Positions 1 to 8,231 of a DNA stretch of 64,000 bases are shown in pieces. The DNA comes from Aminobacter sp. HY435 (GTDB lineage: Bacteria; Pseudomonadota; Alphaproteobacteria; Rhizobiales; Rhizobiaceae), in assembly GCF_027568395.1 (NCBI RefSeq), contig NZ_JANKZL010000013.1, positions 1-64,000 on the forward strand, in the 5' to 3' direction. The number at the start of each line of letters is the position of its first letter. The stretch's first letter is position 1. A model generated the notes under the pieces. That model saw nothing but the letters and a program-made list of their open reading frames with translations. It ran no database searches and was not told the origin of the DNA. Position numbers and translations under genes: made by a program.

Positions 1-44
1 TCTCGACGCAGCGGCGTGAGGCGGGCATTCTTGTGGATGTTCAT
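1..44 (-). CDS. IS481-family transposase, N-terminal fragment (runs off window)
   Basis: Only 14 codons are visible: MNIHKNARLTPLRR. This is the start expected for IS481-group transposases, which are DDE recombinases with an N-terminal HTH and a C-terminal rve-type integrase core. The ATG at 44-42 is preceded by GGAGGG at 50-55 (minus strand) with normal spacing. The catalytic domain is outside the window, so whether the gene is intact cannot be judged. Confidence 0.7.
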   Translation of the reverse strand, partial: MNIHKNARLTPLRR

Positions 45-127
45 TCGGACCCTCCGGAGAGTGCTGTAGCTTGGTAACTCCAGTCTCCTCGGTCCGGTCC
101 GAATGGACAACCTCCTGAAAGCTCACA
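1..127 (-). mobile_element. IS481-like insertion sequence, one end only
   Basis: Read on the minus strand from base 127, the DNA begins TGTGAGCTTTCAGGAGGTTG, has a short leader, and enters a transposase start at 44. This layout (TGTGA end, AGGTTGT block, TTCGGACC block, then ATG-AAC-ATC-CAC-AAG) is the one I know for the left end of IS481 of Bordetella. The rest of the element lies outside the window. Directly outside the end is ACTAGG (128-133), matching the NCTAGN target recorded for IS481. Whether a duplicate of the target exists on the other side cannot be seen. Confidence 0.75.
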
Positions 128-133
128 ACTAGG
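107..133. repeat. IS481-like terminal repeat and CTAG target
   Basis: Bases 107-127 are the terminal repeat of the element (minus strand TGTGAGCTTTCAGGAGGTTGT). Bases 128-133 read ACTAGG, which fits the NCTAGN preference of IS481. The far repeat is not in the window. The remaining bases up to 227 hold nothing I can identify. Confidence 0.6.
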
Positions 134-227
134 CATCAGCCTATATCGGGAAATCGCAGGGAAAGGGCTTCGCCAATCCGGCGCATGGCAGACGGAGACC
201 CGCCGCCACGCACCTGGGGTTCGGGCG

Positions 228-1412
228 TCAGTCGAGGACCGAGACGATCGCCTTGGCGAGTTCGGTGATCTTGCCTTCCGGCAGGCCGGCTACGTTGATG
301 CGGCTGTCGTCGACCATGTAGATGCCGTGCTCGACGCGCAGGCGTTCGACCTGCTGCGGTGTCAGGCCGAGGCGCGAGAACATGCCGCGATGGTGGGCGA
401 CGAAATCGAAGCGGTTGGAGTTGGACTGCAGCCGCAGGGCATCGGCCAGCTCGACGCGCAGGCGCAGCATGCGCGTGCGCATCTCCTCCAGCTCAACCTG
501 CCAGTCGGCGCGCAGGGCGTCGTCTTCCAGGACGATCCGCACGGCGGCAGCGCCGTGGTCCGGCGGCATCGAATAGATCGAGCGGGCGGCCGACAGCATG
601 TTGCTGAGCGCGATGTCGGCTTGAGCGCCGTCCTTGGCGACGATCATCGCCGCGCCGACGCGGTCGCGGTAGACGGCGAAGTTCTTCGAGCAGCTTGCCG
701 CGACGACCATTTCGGGCGCCTTGGCGGCGACGATGCGCAGCCCCTCGGCGTCGGCGTCGAGACCTTCGCCGAAGCCCTGGTAGGCAAGGTCGACAAACGG
801 CAGCAACTGGCGTTCGAGCAGAAGCTCGGTGACGGCCTGCCACTGCGCGGCGGCCAGGTTGGCGCCCGTCGGGTTGTGGCAGCAGCCATGCAGCAGCACG
901 ACATCGCCGGCCGGCACCTGCTTCAGCGCAGCCAGCATGTCATCGAAGCGAACGCCACCGGTCGCGGCGTCGAAATAGGGGTATTCCTTCACCTGAAGGC
1001 CGGCGCCGCGCATCATCGGGATGTGGTTCGGCCAGGTCGGGTCCGAAACCCAGACCGTTGCATCGGGTCGGGAGCGCTTCAACAATTCTGCCACCAGCCG
1101 CAGTGCGCCCGAGCCGCCGGGCGCCTGGGCTGCACGAATGCGCGAGGCGTCGGCCGAGTCGCCGAACACCAGTTTGGCCATTGCGGCGTTGAAACCCGTA
1201 TCGCCGGCGAGGCCGAGATAGGTCTTGGTGCTCTGCTCTTTGTAGAGCCGTTGTTCAGCCTCACGCACCGCGCGCATCACCGGGGTGCCGCCATTGCCGT
1301 CCTTGTAGACACCGACACCGAGATCGACCTTGTCTTTTCGCGGATCGGCGCGGAATAGGCCGATCAGGGCCAGTATCTTGTCGGCGGGTGCGGGCTGCAG
1401 CTTCTCGAACAT
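228..1412 (-). CDS. Class I aminotransferase (aspartate/aromatic amino acid type)
   Basis: A 394-residue PLP enzyme of the AspC/TyrB family, which moves the amino group between an amino acid and a 2-oxo acid in the cytoplasm. Visible hallmarks are the N-terminal PADKI and LGVGVYKD segments, the cofactor-binding HNPTG (N180), Asp208 in VDLAYQGF, and the Schiff-base Lys243 in SCSKNFAVYRDRVG. I start at the ATG at 1412 because MFEKLQPAPADKI matches the family N terminus; an in-frame extension to 1532 encodes non-family sequence. It lies downstream of dadA and ridA on the same strand. The neighbouring indolepyruvate oxidoreductase suggests aromatic substrates, but specificity is inferred. Confidence 0.93.
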   Translation of the reverse strand: MFEKLQPAPADKILALIGLFRADPRKDKVDLGVGVYKDGNGGTPVMRAVREAEQRLYKEQSTKTYLGLAGDTGFNAAMAKLVFGDSADASRIRAAQAPGGSGALRLVAELLKRSRPDATVWVSDPTWPNHIPMMRGAGLQVKEYPYFDAATGGVRFDDMLAALKQVPAGDVVLLHGCCHNPTGANLAAAQWQAVTELLLERQLLPFVDLAYQGFGEGLDADAEGLRIVAAKAPEMVVAASCSKNFAVYRDRVGAAMIVAKDGAQADIALSNMLSAARSIYSMPPDHGAAAVRIVLEDDALRADWQVELEEMRTRMLRLRVELADALRLQSNSNRFDFVAHHRGMFSRLGLTPQQVERLRVEHGIYMVDDSRINVAGLPEGKITELAKAIVSVLD

Positions 1413-1763
1413 TGTCTCTTCCACTGGTTCTTGGGCGACGATGTGAATAGCGCTATTGGCGCTCCCTCGCCAGCAGCGAACAAATCGCCTGCACAGAATA
1501 TCGGTCAGGGCAAGCTGCCGTACTGCCAACATGGTGGTGCAACCGGCTCGCGCCGGCGGCAGCCGTCCTGCCGCCGGAGGGCCGCAAACTGCTCCTTTCC
1601 GCTATTCGGATGTCAATCTGTGACAGGCAGGGAGGTGCAATCCTCCGATCGCAATGGTGTCAAGCCGCGGATGCCGCCCCACCTGCTGCCGGTTGCTGTT
1701 GCCAACTGCGCGCAAGCCGATGCCCCCGCCATTGCCGGCCTTCTTGCGTCCGGTTCGGCCGGG
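1413..1763. other. 351-bp spacer between dadA and the aminotransferase, with a strong hairpin
   Basis: No protein is supported here. At 1553-1577 there is a perfect 10-bp inverted repeat, CCGGCGGCAG, a 5-base loop, then CTGCCGCCGG. No T-run follows on either strand, so it is more likely an mRNA stabilising or processing structure than an intrinsic terminator. A TTGACA hexamer on the minus strand (1611-1616) might belong to a separate aminotransferase promoter, but I see no convincing -10 at the right distance. Confidence 0.4.
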
Positions 1764-3014
1764 CTATTGCACCAGCATGCCGGCAGGATCGAAACTGGGT
1801 CTTGCCCGCTTGACGATGTCGGCGGTGATGCGCGCCGAGCCGGCAGACATGGTCCACCCCATATGGCCGTGGCCGACATTGAAGACAATGTTGGCGAAGC
1901 GCCCGCCACGGCCGAAAATCGGCGTGCCTTCCGGCGTCATCGGCCTGAGGCCAGCCCAATATTGCGGCTTGGCGTAATCCGCGCCGTTGGGGAAGATATC
2001 GCGAATGGCCGAAAGCATGTGACGGAAATCGTCCGGCTTGTGCGAGCGGTCGAAGCCCGTGAACTCGGCCGTCGCCGTTACGCGCAGGCGGTCGCCGAAG
2101 CGGGCATAGGCAACAAGATTGTCCTCGTCGACGCCACCCACGGTGGGCGGCAGGTTGGAGGCGTCGAGCGGCATCGTCACCGAATAGCCCTTGATCGGAT
2201 AGACCGGCAGCGACACGCCGAGGCGGCGCGCAAAATCGGGCGCGAAGACGCCGAGGCACAGCACGAATTCGTCGGCCGTAACCGAGCCGTTGGAGGTGGT
2301 GACGCGGGCTATTCGGTCGCCGCTGTTTTCGAAACCCTTGATCTCGGTGCCCAGCATGAACTTGACGCCGAGCTGTTCGGCGCAATGGCGGGCGAGATTC
2401 TGCGTGAAGACGCGGGCGTCGCCGCTTCCGTCCGACGGGCAATAGACGGCGCCGGCGAACTTGTCCTTCACCTTGGCCAGGGCGGGGTCGATACGGGCGG
2501 CCTCGTCGGGCGAGACGGCGCGCAGCTCCAGCCCCTCCTCCGAGAGAATGCGCGTGTTGGCGGAGCCGCGGGCGAAGGATTCGGGCTTGCGGTAGAGATA
2601 GAGAAGGCCGCCGTCGAGGCCGTGATAGTCGACGCCTGTATCGGCGACGATGCCTTGTAGCCGCTCCTGCGAGTAGCGGCAGAGGCGCACCTTGCGCTTG
2701 GTGTTGGTGCGCGCTTTCTCGGCGGTGCAGTTCATCAGGAATTTCCACGACCAGGCCCACAGCCGCGGATCGAAACTGGGCCTGAAACGCAGTGCCTGGC
2801 TGTCGTCGAACAGCGAGCGGAGCAGGATGCGCGGCGCCTTGGGTGAGGACCAGGTGTAGGCATGGCCGGGCGCGATCAGCCCGGCATTGGCAAAGCTGGT
2901 TTCGCTCGCCACCTCGGGCAGCCGGTCGATGACCGTCACCTCGTGCCCGTCACGGGCAAGTTCATAGGCGGTGGTTACGCCGACAACTCCGGCGCCGAGC
3001 ACGGCAACGCGCAT
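1764..3014 (-). CDS. dadA: D-amino acid dehydrogenase (DadA family)
   Basis: A 416-residue FAD-dependent DAO-fold dehydrogenase that oxidises D-amino acids to imino acids (then 2-oxo acids plus ammonia) and passes electrons to the respiratory chain at the inner membrane. The N terminus MRVAVLGAGVVGVTTAYELA is a Rossmann FAD site (GxGxxG), the mid-protein motif LLYLYRKPES is typical of DadA, and the C-terminal GHGHMGWTMS segment is the conserved flavin-contacting region. Length equals E. coli DadA within a few residues. The ATG at 3014 gives the family N terminus; an in-frame extension to 3152 does not. It is flanked by ridA, whose product removes reactive imines, which fits its product. Confidence 0.93.
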   Translation of the reverse strand: MRVAVLGAGVVGVTTAYELARDGHEVTVIDRLPEVASETSFANAGLIAPGHAYTWSSPKAPRILLRSLFDDSQALRFRPSFDPRLWAWSWKFLMNCTAEKARTNTKRKVRLCRYSQERLQGIVADTGVDYHGLDGGLLYLYRKPESFARGSANTRILSEEGLELRAVSPDEAARIDPALAKVKDKFAGAVYCPSDGSGDARVFTQNLARHCAEQLGVKFMLGTEIKGFENSGDRIARVTTSNGSVTADEFVLCLGVFAPDFARRLGVSLPVYPIKGYSVTMPLDASNLPPTVGGVDEDNLVAYARFGDRLRVTATAEFTGFDRSHKPDDFRHMLSAIRDIFPNGADYAKPQYWAGLRPMTPEGTPIFGRGGRFANIVFNVGHGHMGWTMSAGSARITADIVKRARPSFDPAGMLVQ

Positions 3015-3043
3015 CCCAAAATCTCCGTGTTGTGCTGCCGGGC

Positions 3044-3397
3044 TCAGAGAGCGGCGATGACAGCGATCTCGACCGTGAACTGCGGCGCAGCGAGCTTCGA
3101 TTCGACGGTTGCGCGGGCCGGGGCGTTGTCGGTGGCGACCCACGCGTCCCACACGGCGTTCATTTCGGCGAAGCTGGCGATGTCGGCGAGCCAGATCGAA
3201 GCCGACAGGACCCTGGTCTTGTCAGTGCCGGCCTTGGCCAGCACGGCGTCGATGCGGTCGAGGATATTCCTGGTCTGGGCCGTGACGCTTTCGCCGCCGG
3301 CATCGAGAGCGACCTGCCCCGACACATAGACGGTATTGCCGTGCACGACTGCCTGGCTCATGCGCGGGCCAACGTCAATTCGGGTGATGTTGCTCAT
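3044..3397 (-). CDS. RidA family enamine/imine deaminase
   Basis: A 117-residue YjgF/YER057c/UK114-fold protein, the usual size for a RidA trimer subunit. Family features are VVHGNTVYVSGQVALD, the middle TRNILDRIDAVLAKAG helix, and the C-terminal ARATVESKLAAPQFTVEIAVIA strand carrying the Arg that binds the carboxylate (R in PARATVE). RidA enzymes hydrolyse reactive imino/enamino acids released by PLP or flavin enzymes. It is the first gene of the leftward ridA-dadA-aminotransferase unit, 29 bp upstream of dadA, so it probably clears the imine made by DadA. Confidence 0.92.
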   Translation of the reverse strand: MSNITRIDVGPRMSQAVVHGNTVYVSGQVALDAGGESVTAQTRNILDRIDAVLAKAGTDKTRVLSASIWLADIASFAEMNAVWDAWVATDNAPARATVESKLAAPQFTVEIAVIAAL

Positions 3398-3433
3398 GAC
3401 TTAATGCTCCATGTCAGGTTCGAATACGTCGCG

Positions 3434-3462
3434 ACTATATGTCGACACAAGTGTATCCACAA
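3434..3462 (-). promoter_or_regulatory. Promoter of ridA-dadA-aminotransferase unit with candidate GntR operator
   Basis: On the minus strand TTGTGG (3457-3462) and TATAGT (3434-3439) are separated by exactly 17 bases. Inside the spacer, plus-strand AGTGTATCCA (3450-3459) and the adjacent ATGTCGACA resemble words found upstream of the next two rightward units. The position between divergent ridA and gntR suits autoregulation plus control of ridA. Promoter boxes are by inspection only. Confidence 0.45.
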
Positions 3463-3562
3463 GAGGATTGTGGACTGCACTTCGTCATGGCATTAGGTGA
3501 GCGACGTTGGGCCGCTAACCGGGCCCCAATCCATGGACAGTTGGACCGCAGACGGAGCGCAG

Positions 3563-4267
3563 GTGCAAAAGATAGCCAAGCCCAAGAAGACTGGACGCGC
3601 TGCCGACAGCGTCGAAAAGGTTTATGAGGCGGTCAAGGAACTGGCGGTCGAGTACCGGTTCAAGCCTGGCGAGCGTGTCAACGAAGTCGAGCTGGCAACC
3701 AGGCTGGGCGTGTCGCGCACACCCGTGCGCGAGGCGCTCAACCGGCTTGCCCGCGATGGCTTCATGACCTTCGTGCCCAATCGCGGCTTCCATGCCCGCG
3801 ACATCACGCCCGAGGGGGTGCAGGAACTCTACGAGTTGCGCGCGGCGATCGAGCGGGCGGCTTTCCGGCTCGCCTGCGAGCGCGGCACCGACGCCGAGAT
3901 CGCCGAGACGATCGCCATCTGGCAAAACAACAGCAATCTCGGTCCGACGACGGATTGGGCGAAGGTCGCCGAGGCCGACGAAGCGTTTCACATCGCGATC
4001 GTCACCCTGTCCAAGAACCGGCGTATGCTGAGCGCCCTCGAAGCCGTCAATTCGCTGATCCGGTTCTTCCGCCGCATCGATCTGGAGAGCAATCGCCGGC
4101 GCGGCGGCACCTATGACGAACATGCCGCGATCATCGAATGCCTCAGGCGCCGTGACGGCGATGCCGGCGGCGAACTCATCGAACGCCACATCACGCTGAG
4201 CTCGGCCCACGCGGTCGAAGTCACCAAGGAAGGCCTGGCGCGGATCTTCTTCGGCCGTCCTGACTAG
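3563..4267 (+). CDS. GntR family transcriptional regulator (FadR/FCD subfamily)
   Basis: A winged HTH lies near the N terminus (FKPGERVNEVELATRLGVSR followed by TPVREALNRLARDGFM), then an all-helical FCD ligand-binding domain with the usual metal/acid-binding pattern (ELRAAIERAAFRLA, DEAFHIAIV, EHAAIIECL, LIERHI). FCD regulators usually respond to organic or amino acids. I prefer the GTG at 3563 because GGAG lies 5 bases upstream and it gives about 234 residues, normal for the family; in-frame starts at 3497 (GTG) and 3533 (ATG) would add up to 22 residues. It is divergent from ridA-dadA and upstream of the oxidoreductase/transporter units, so it is the natural candidate regulator of all three. 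Confidence 0.9.
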   Translation: MQKIAKPKKTGRAADSVEKVYEAVKELAVEYRFKPGERVNEVELATRLGVSRTPVREALNRLARDGFMTFVPNRGFHARDITPEGVQELYELRAAIERAAFRLACERGTDAEIAETIAIWQNNSNLGPTTDWAKVAEADEAFHIAIVTLSKNRRMLSALEAVNSLIRFFRRIDLESNRRRGGTYDEHAAIIECLRRRDGDAGGELIERHITLSSAHAVEVTKEGLARIFFGRPD

Positions 4268-4352
4268 GGCGGCAATCACCACCACTCGAAGCGACACCGG
4301 GCTGCGCGCCGGATACCTTGCTGCTCCTGAGCGGCAAGCGGTGGCCAATGCA

Positions 4353-4381
4353 TTGACACATCAATGTGTATACAGTAATGG
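4353..4381 (+). promoter_or_regulatory. Promoter of indolepyruvate oxidoreductase gene with operator-like word
   Basis: TTGACA (4353-4358) is followed after 17 bases by TAATGG (4376-4381). The spacer contains the perfect inverted repeat ACACAT-CA-ATGTGT and, overlapping it, TGTGTATACA (4365-4374), whose core TGTATACA is itself a palindrome and fits the general GntR/FCD pattern GT-N(2)-AC. A protein bound here would block RNA polymerase. Confidence 0.5.
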
Positions 4382-4464
4382 ATTTACATGAGAGCTAACT
4401 TTGTTCTCGCATGTCAGTTCCGTCTGGTCGTGCCCGGGCGGACATCCGCGCCCAGGAGATCCAG

Positions 4465-7400
4465 ATGGCCAATCCGGCAGTTTCGCTCGATGACAAGTAC
4501 CTGCTGGACGACGGCCGCATCTACGTGACCGGCACCCAGACGCTGGTGCGCCTGCCCATGGTGCAACGTCGGCGCGACCGTGACGCCGGGCTCGACACGG
4601 CCGGTTTCGTCACCGGCTATCGCGGCTCGCCGCTCGGCGGCATCGACCAGGCGTTCGGCCAGGCGCGCAAGTTTTCCGAGGCGAGTGAGATCCGTTTCCA
4701 GACCGGGCTCAACGAGGACATCGCGGCGACCGCGATCCTCGGCACCCAGCAGATCAACCTGATGGAGAAGGCCAACAAGCAGGGCGTCTTTTCCATGTGG
4801 TACGGCAAGGGCCCCGGCGTCGACCGCTCGGGCGATGCCTTCCGTCATGGCAACCTCGCCGGCTCGGCCCCGCATGGCGGCGTCCTGCTGCTCGCCGGCG
4901 ACGACCACACCTGCAAATCCTCGACCACCTCGCACCAGAGCGAATATGCGCTGATGGACGCGATGATCCCGGTGCTGAACCCGGCCGGCGTGCAGGAGAT
5001 CCTTGACTTCGGCCTCTATGGCTGGGCGCTGTCGCGCTATTCCGGCTGCTGGACGGCCCTCAAGCTGATCGCCGAAACCGTCGATTCCTCCGCCTCGATC
5101 GTTGTTGCCAGCGACCGCCTTGCCTTCAACACGCCAGGCGATTTCGAGATGCCGGCCGTCGGGCTCGGCATTCGCTGGCCTGACAGTCCGCAAGAGCAGG
5201 AACGGCGGCTGCACAATCTCAAGCTGCCGGCGGCACTCGCCTTTGCCCGCGCCAACCGTTTCGACCGCGTCGCGCTCGGCGGTCCACGCCGCCGCCTCGG
5301 CATCGTCACGACCGGCAAGTCCTATCTCGATGTGCGCCAGGCGCTTGACGAACTCGGGATCTCGGAAAAGCGCGCCGTCGAACTCGGCCTGTCCGTCTAC
5401 AAGGTCGGCATGGTTTGGCCGCTCGAGCCCGAGGGTATCACTGCGTTTGCCTCAGGCCTCGAAGAGCTTTTGATCGTCGAGGAAAAGCGCCCGCTGATCG
5501 AAGGCCAGGTCAAGGATATCCTCTACAACATGCCGGCCGAGCAGCGGCCGCGCATCTTCGGCAAGCGCGACGGCGAAAACCGCATCGTTCTGCCGGCGCA
5601 TGACGACCTCACCGCAATCCAGATCGCCCGCGCTGTCGCCGCGCGCATTCTGCCCTTCATCGAGGACAGGGACCTTGTCGAGCGCATCGGCAAGCTGTCC
5701 GACGTCGACACGGCCAAGCTCGCCAGTCTCGCGCCGGTACAGCGCACGCCGTATTTCTGTTCGGGTTGCCCGCACAACACCTCGACGCACGTGCCGGAAG
5801 GCAGCCGCGCACTCGCGGGCATTGGCTGTCACTGGATGTCGCAGGCGATGGACCGCAACACCGCGACCTACACGCATATGGGCGGGGAGGGTGCCAACTG
5901 GATCGGCCAGTCGCCCTACGTGCCGACGCGCCACATCTTCCAGAATCTCGGCGACGGCACCTATTTCCACTCCGGCCTGCTGGCCATCCGCGCGGCGGTC
6001 GCAGCCAAGGTCAACATCACCTACAAGATTCTGTTCAACGACGCGACGGCGATGACCGGCGGTCAGCGCCATGACGGCACGCTGAACCCGCAGCGCATCA
6101 CCCACCAGATCCGGGCCGAAGGTGTCGAGCGCATCGCCGTCGTCTCCGACGATATCGACAAATACCAGGGACAGGAGCCGTTCGCGGCAAATGTTTCGAT
6201 CCATCACCGCGATGAACTCGATGCCGTGCAGCGCGAATTGCGCGAGATCCAGGGCGTGTCGGGCATCGTCTACGACCAGACCTGTGCTGCCGAAAAGCGC
6301 CGCCGCCGCAAGCGCGATCCCAAGCCGCGTGTCGAGCGCCGCGTCATCATCAACGAACTGGTATGCGAAGGCTGTGGCGACTGCTCGAAGAAGTCGAACT
6401 GCCTGTCGGTAACGCCTGTTGATACCGAGTTCGGACGCAAGCGTCGCATCGACCAATCGTCCTGCAACGAGGACTTCTCCTGCGTGAAAGGCTTCTGCCC
6501 GTCTTTTGTCACTGTCGAGGGGGTGAAGCCGCGCAAGCCGAAGAATGTCGATCCGAAGACGATTGCCGCCCGTCCCATCGCCGAACCTGCGCCGTTCGAG
6601 CTCAGGGAGCCATGGAACGTGCTGGTGACCGGCGTCGGTGGCACCGGCGTCATCACCATTGGCGCGATCCTCGCCATGGCCGCCCATATCGAGGGCAAGG
6701 GCTGCTCGACGCTCGACATGGCCGGCATGGCGCAAAAGGGCGGGCCGGTGACGACGCATCTACGCTTTGCGCCGACGCCCGACGATCTGCATGCGGTGCG
6801 CATCTCGTCGCGTTCGGCCGATGTCGTGCTCGGCTGCGACCTTGTCGTCGCCGCCGGCAAGGAAGCGCTCAGTGCGATCGCCAACGGCAAGACGCGCGTC
6901 GTGCTGAACTCGGAAGAGACCATCACCGGCGCTTTCATCCGCGACCCCAATTTCCGTGTCCAGGGTCTGGGGCTCGCCGGCGTAGTCAAGGATGTCGCGG
7001 GTACGGACCAGGTTGAAACCATTGCCGCTACCCAGATCGCAACGCAGTTGCTCGGCGATTCCATCGGCACGAATCTGTTCATGGTCGGTTTTGCCTGGCA
7101 GCGTGGGCTGATCCCGCTGACCTCGGCGAGCATCGACAGGGCGCTTGAGCTCAACGGTGCGGCGGTCGAGATGAACCGCACGGCCTTCCGCCTCGGCCGG
7201 CTTGCCGCGGCCGATCGTGCCGCAGTCGATGCCATGCTGCCCAGGGCGCAGGCCAGCTCGCCGCTTGGCCATCGCGTCGCCTCGCAGTCTCTCGACGAGG
7301 CCGTGACACGGCGCGTGGCGTACCTCACCGCCTATCAAAGCGCTGCCTACGCCGGCGAATACCGCGCCCTTGTCGACCAGGTGCGCACCCGCGAAAAGGC

Positions 7401-7944
7401 GGCTACTGGCGCCGAGGGAAAGCTCTCCGATGCGGTTGCCAGCTATCTGTTCAAGCTGATGGCCTACAAGGACGAATACGAGGTGGCGCGGCTCTATTCA
7501 GACGGCACGTTCCGCAAGCAACTGGCCGAAACCTTCGATGGCAAGGGCAAGCTGACATTCCACCTGTCGCCGCCGCTTCTGGCCAAGAAGGATCCCAACA
7601 CCGGCGAGCCGGCCAAGATGACCTTTGGTCCGTGGATGCTGAGCGCCTTCGGTGTGCTGGCGCGGTTCAAGCGCCTGCGCGGCACCGCATTCGATCCGTT
7701 CGGCTACAGCGCCGAACGCCGCACCGAACGCGCGCTCGTCGTGGAATACCGGGCCCGTATCGAACGCCTGCTCGTTAGGCTGACGCCGGACAACCTGGCC
7801 ACAGCGGTGGCGATCGCCGAGGTTCCCGAGGACATTCGTGGCTACGGCCACGTCAAGGAGCGCAACCTCAAGCTGGCGCAGGTCAAGTGGACGTCGCTCG
7901 AACAGGCGCTCGACCAGCGCCCGATGACAATTGCCGCCGAATAG
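4465..7944 (+). CDS. Indolepyruvate ferredoxin oxidoreductase, single-chain fused form
   Basis: A 1159-residue fused 2-oxoacid:ferredoxin oxidoreductase of the arylpyruvate type, converting aryl- or indolepyruvate plus CoA to the arylacetyl-CoA with reduction of ferredoxin. Order: N-terminal pyrimidine-binding domain (TGYRGSPLGGID), TPP-binding domain with CSGCPHNTS near residue 432 and FNDATAMTGGQ, a cysteine-rich [4Fe-4S] segment from about residue 634 (CEGCGDCSKKSNC and later Cys), then the gamma-type domain (GVGGTGV near 723). I start at 4465 because AGGAG lies 7 bases upstream; an in-frame ATG at 4411 would add 18 residues. It follows aminotransferase and DadA genes that make 2-oxo acids. 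No ferredoxin gene is adjacent; the nearest is at 39001. Confidence 0.93.
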   Translation: MANPAVSLDDKYLLDDGRIYVTGTQTLVRLPMVQRRRDRDAGLDTAGFVTGYRGSPLGGIDQAFGQARKFSEASEIRFQTGLNEDIAATAILGTQQINLMEKANKQGVFSMWYGKGPGVDRSGDAFRHGNLAGSAPHGGVLLLAGDDHTCKSSTTSHQSEYALMDAMIPVLNPAGVQEILDFGLYGWALSRYSGCWTALKLIAETVDSSASIVVASDRLAFNTPGDFEMPAVGLGIRWPDSPQEQERRLHNLKLPAALAFARANRFDRVALGGPRRRLGIVTTGKSYLDVRQALDELGISEKRAVELGLSVYKVGMVWPLEPEGITAFASGLEELLIVEEKRPLIEGQVKDILYNMPAEQRPRIFGKRDGENRIVLPAHDDLTAIQIARAVAARILPFIEDRDLVERIGKLSDVDTAKLASLAPVQRTPYFCSGCPHNTSTHVPEGSRALAGIGCHWMSQAMDRNTATYTHMGGEGANWIGQSPYVPTRHIFQNLGDGTYFHSGLLAIRAAVAAKVNITYKILFNDATAMTGGQRHDGTLNPQRITHQIRAEGVERIAVVSDDIDKYQGQEPFAANVSIHHRDELDAVQRELREIQGVSGIVYDQTCAAEKRRRRKRDPKPRVERRVIINELVCEGCGDCSKKSNCLSVTPVDTEFGRKRRIDQSSCNEDFSCVKGFCPSFVTVEGVKPRKPKNVDPKTIAARPIAEPAPFELREPWNVLVTGVGGTGVITIGAILAMAAHIEGKGCSTLDMAGMAQKGGPVTTHLRFAPTPDDLHAVRISSRSADVVLGCDLVVAAGKEALSAIANGKTRVVLNSEETITGAFIRDPNFRVQGLGLAGVVKDVAGTDQVETIAATQIATQLLGDSIGTNLFMVGFAWQRGLIPLTSASIDRALELNGAAVEMNRTAFRLGRLAAADRAAVDAMLPRAQASSPLGHRVASQSLDEAVTRRVAYLTAYQSAAYAGEYRALVDQVRTREKAATGAEGKLSDAVASYLFKLMAYKDEYEVARLYSDGTFRKQLAETFDGKGKLTFHLSPPLLAKKDPNTGEPAKMTFGPWMLSAFGVLARFKRLRGTAFDPFGYSAERRTERALVVEYRARIERLLVRLTPDNLATAVAIAEVPEDIRGYGHVKERNLKLAQVKWTSLEQALDQRPMTIAAE

Positions 7945-7950
7945 GTTCCG

Positions 7951-7970
7951 CCCGGCCCGCCCGGGCCGGG
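7951..7970 (+). terminator. GC-rich hairpin after the oxidoreductase gene
   Basis: A perfect 8-bp stem (CCCGGCCC, loop GCCC, GGGCCGGG) starts 6 bases after the stop codon. No clear T-run follows, so it may be a weak terminator or an RNA-stabilising structure. Confidence 0.4.
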
Positions 7971-8127
7971 GCTCGCTTCCCAGGCTTTCGTCACCGCTTC
8001 ACACGTCCCAAGATGGCGTTGCGAAGCGGCAGACCGGCGTGTGCGCAGCGGCACGGAGCGGCGCTGCACCCCATGCAAAACAAGCCTTTTCAGCGTTCAT
8101 GCAGATAAAGCGAGAAGTGCATCATTA

Positions 8128-8163
8128 TGTGTATTCACTTATGAAAAATTCTGTGTCTACATA
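8128..8163 (+). promoter_or_regulatory. Promoter of the Liv-type transporter operon with two operator-like words
   Basis: TTCACT (8135-8140) and TACATA (8158-8163) are 17 bases apart. TGTGTATTCA (8128-8137) overlaps the first box and TGTGTCTACA (8152-8161) the second. Both match the words in the promoters at 3434-3462 and 4353-4381, so the same regulator probably controls all three units. Confidence 0.45.
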
Positions 8164-8231
8164 TTCCCGATAAAGAGGGGACCGGGCGCCACGTAGCGGC
8201 CCGGCCGACAACGAAACGAATGGAGATGAAA

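Noticed and set aside
5452-6759. 435-codon frame antisense to the indolepyruvate oxidoreductase
   Set aside because: Codon-position shadow; no domain features and inside a conserved gene.
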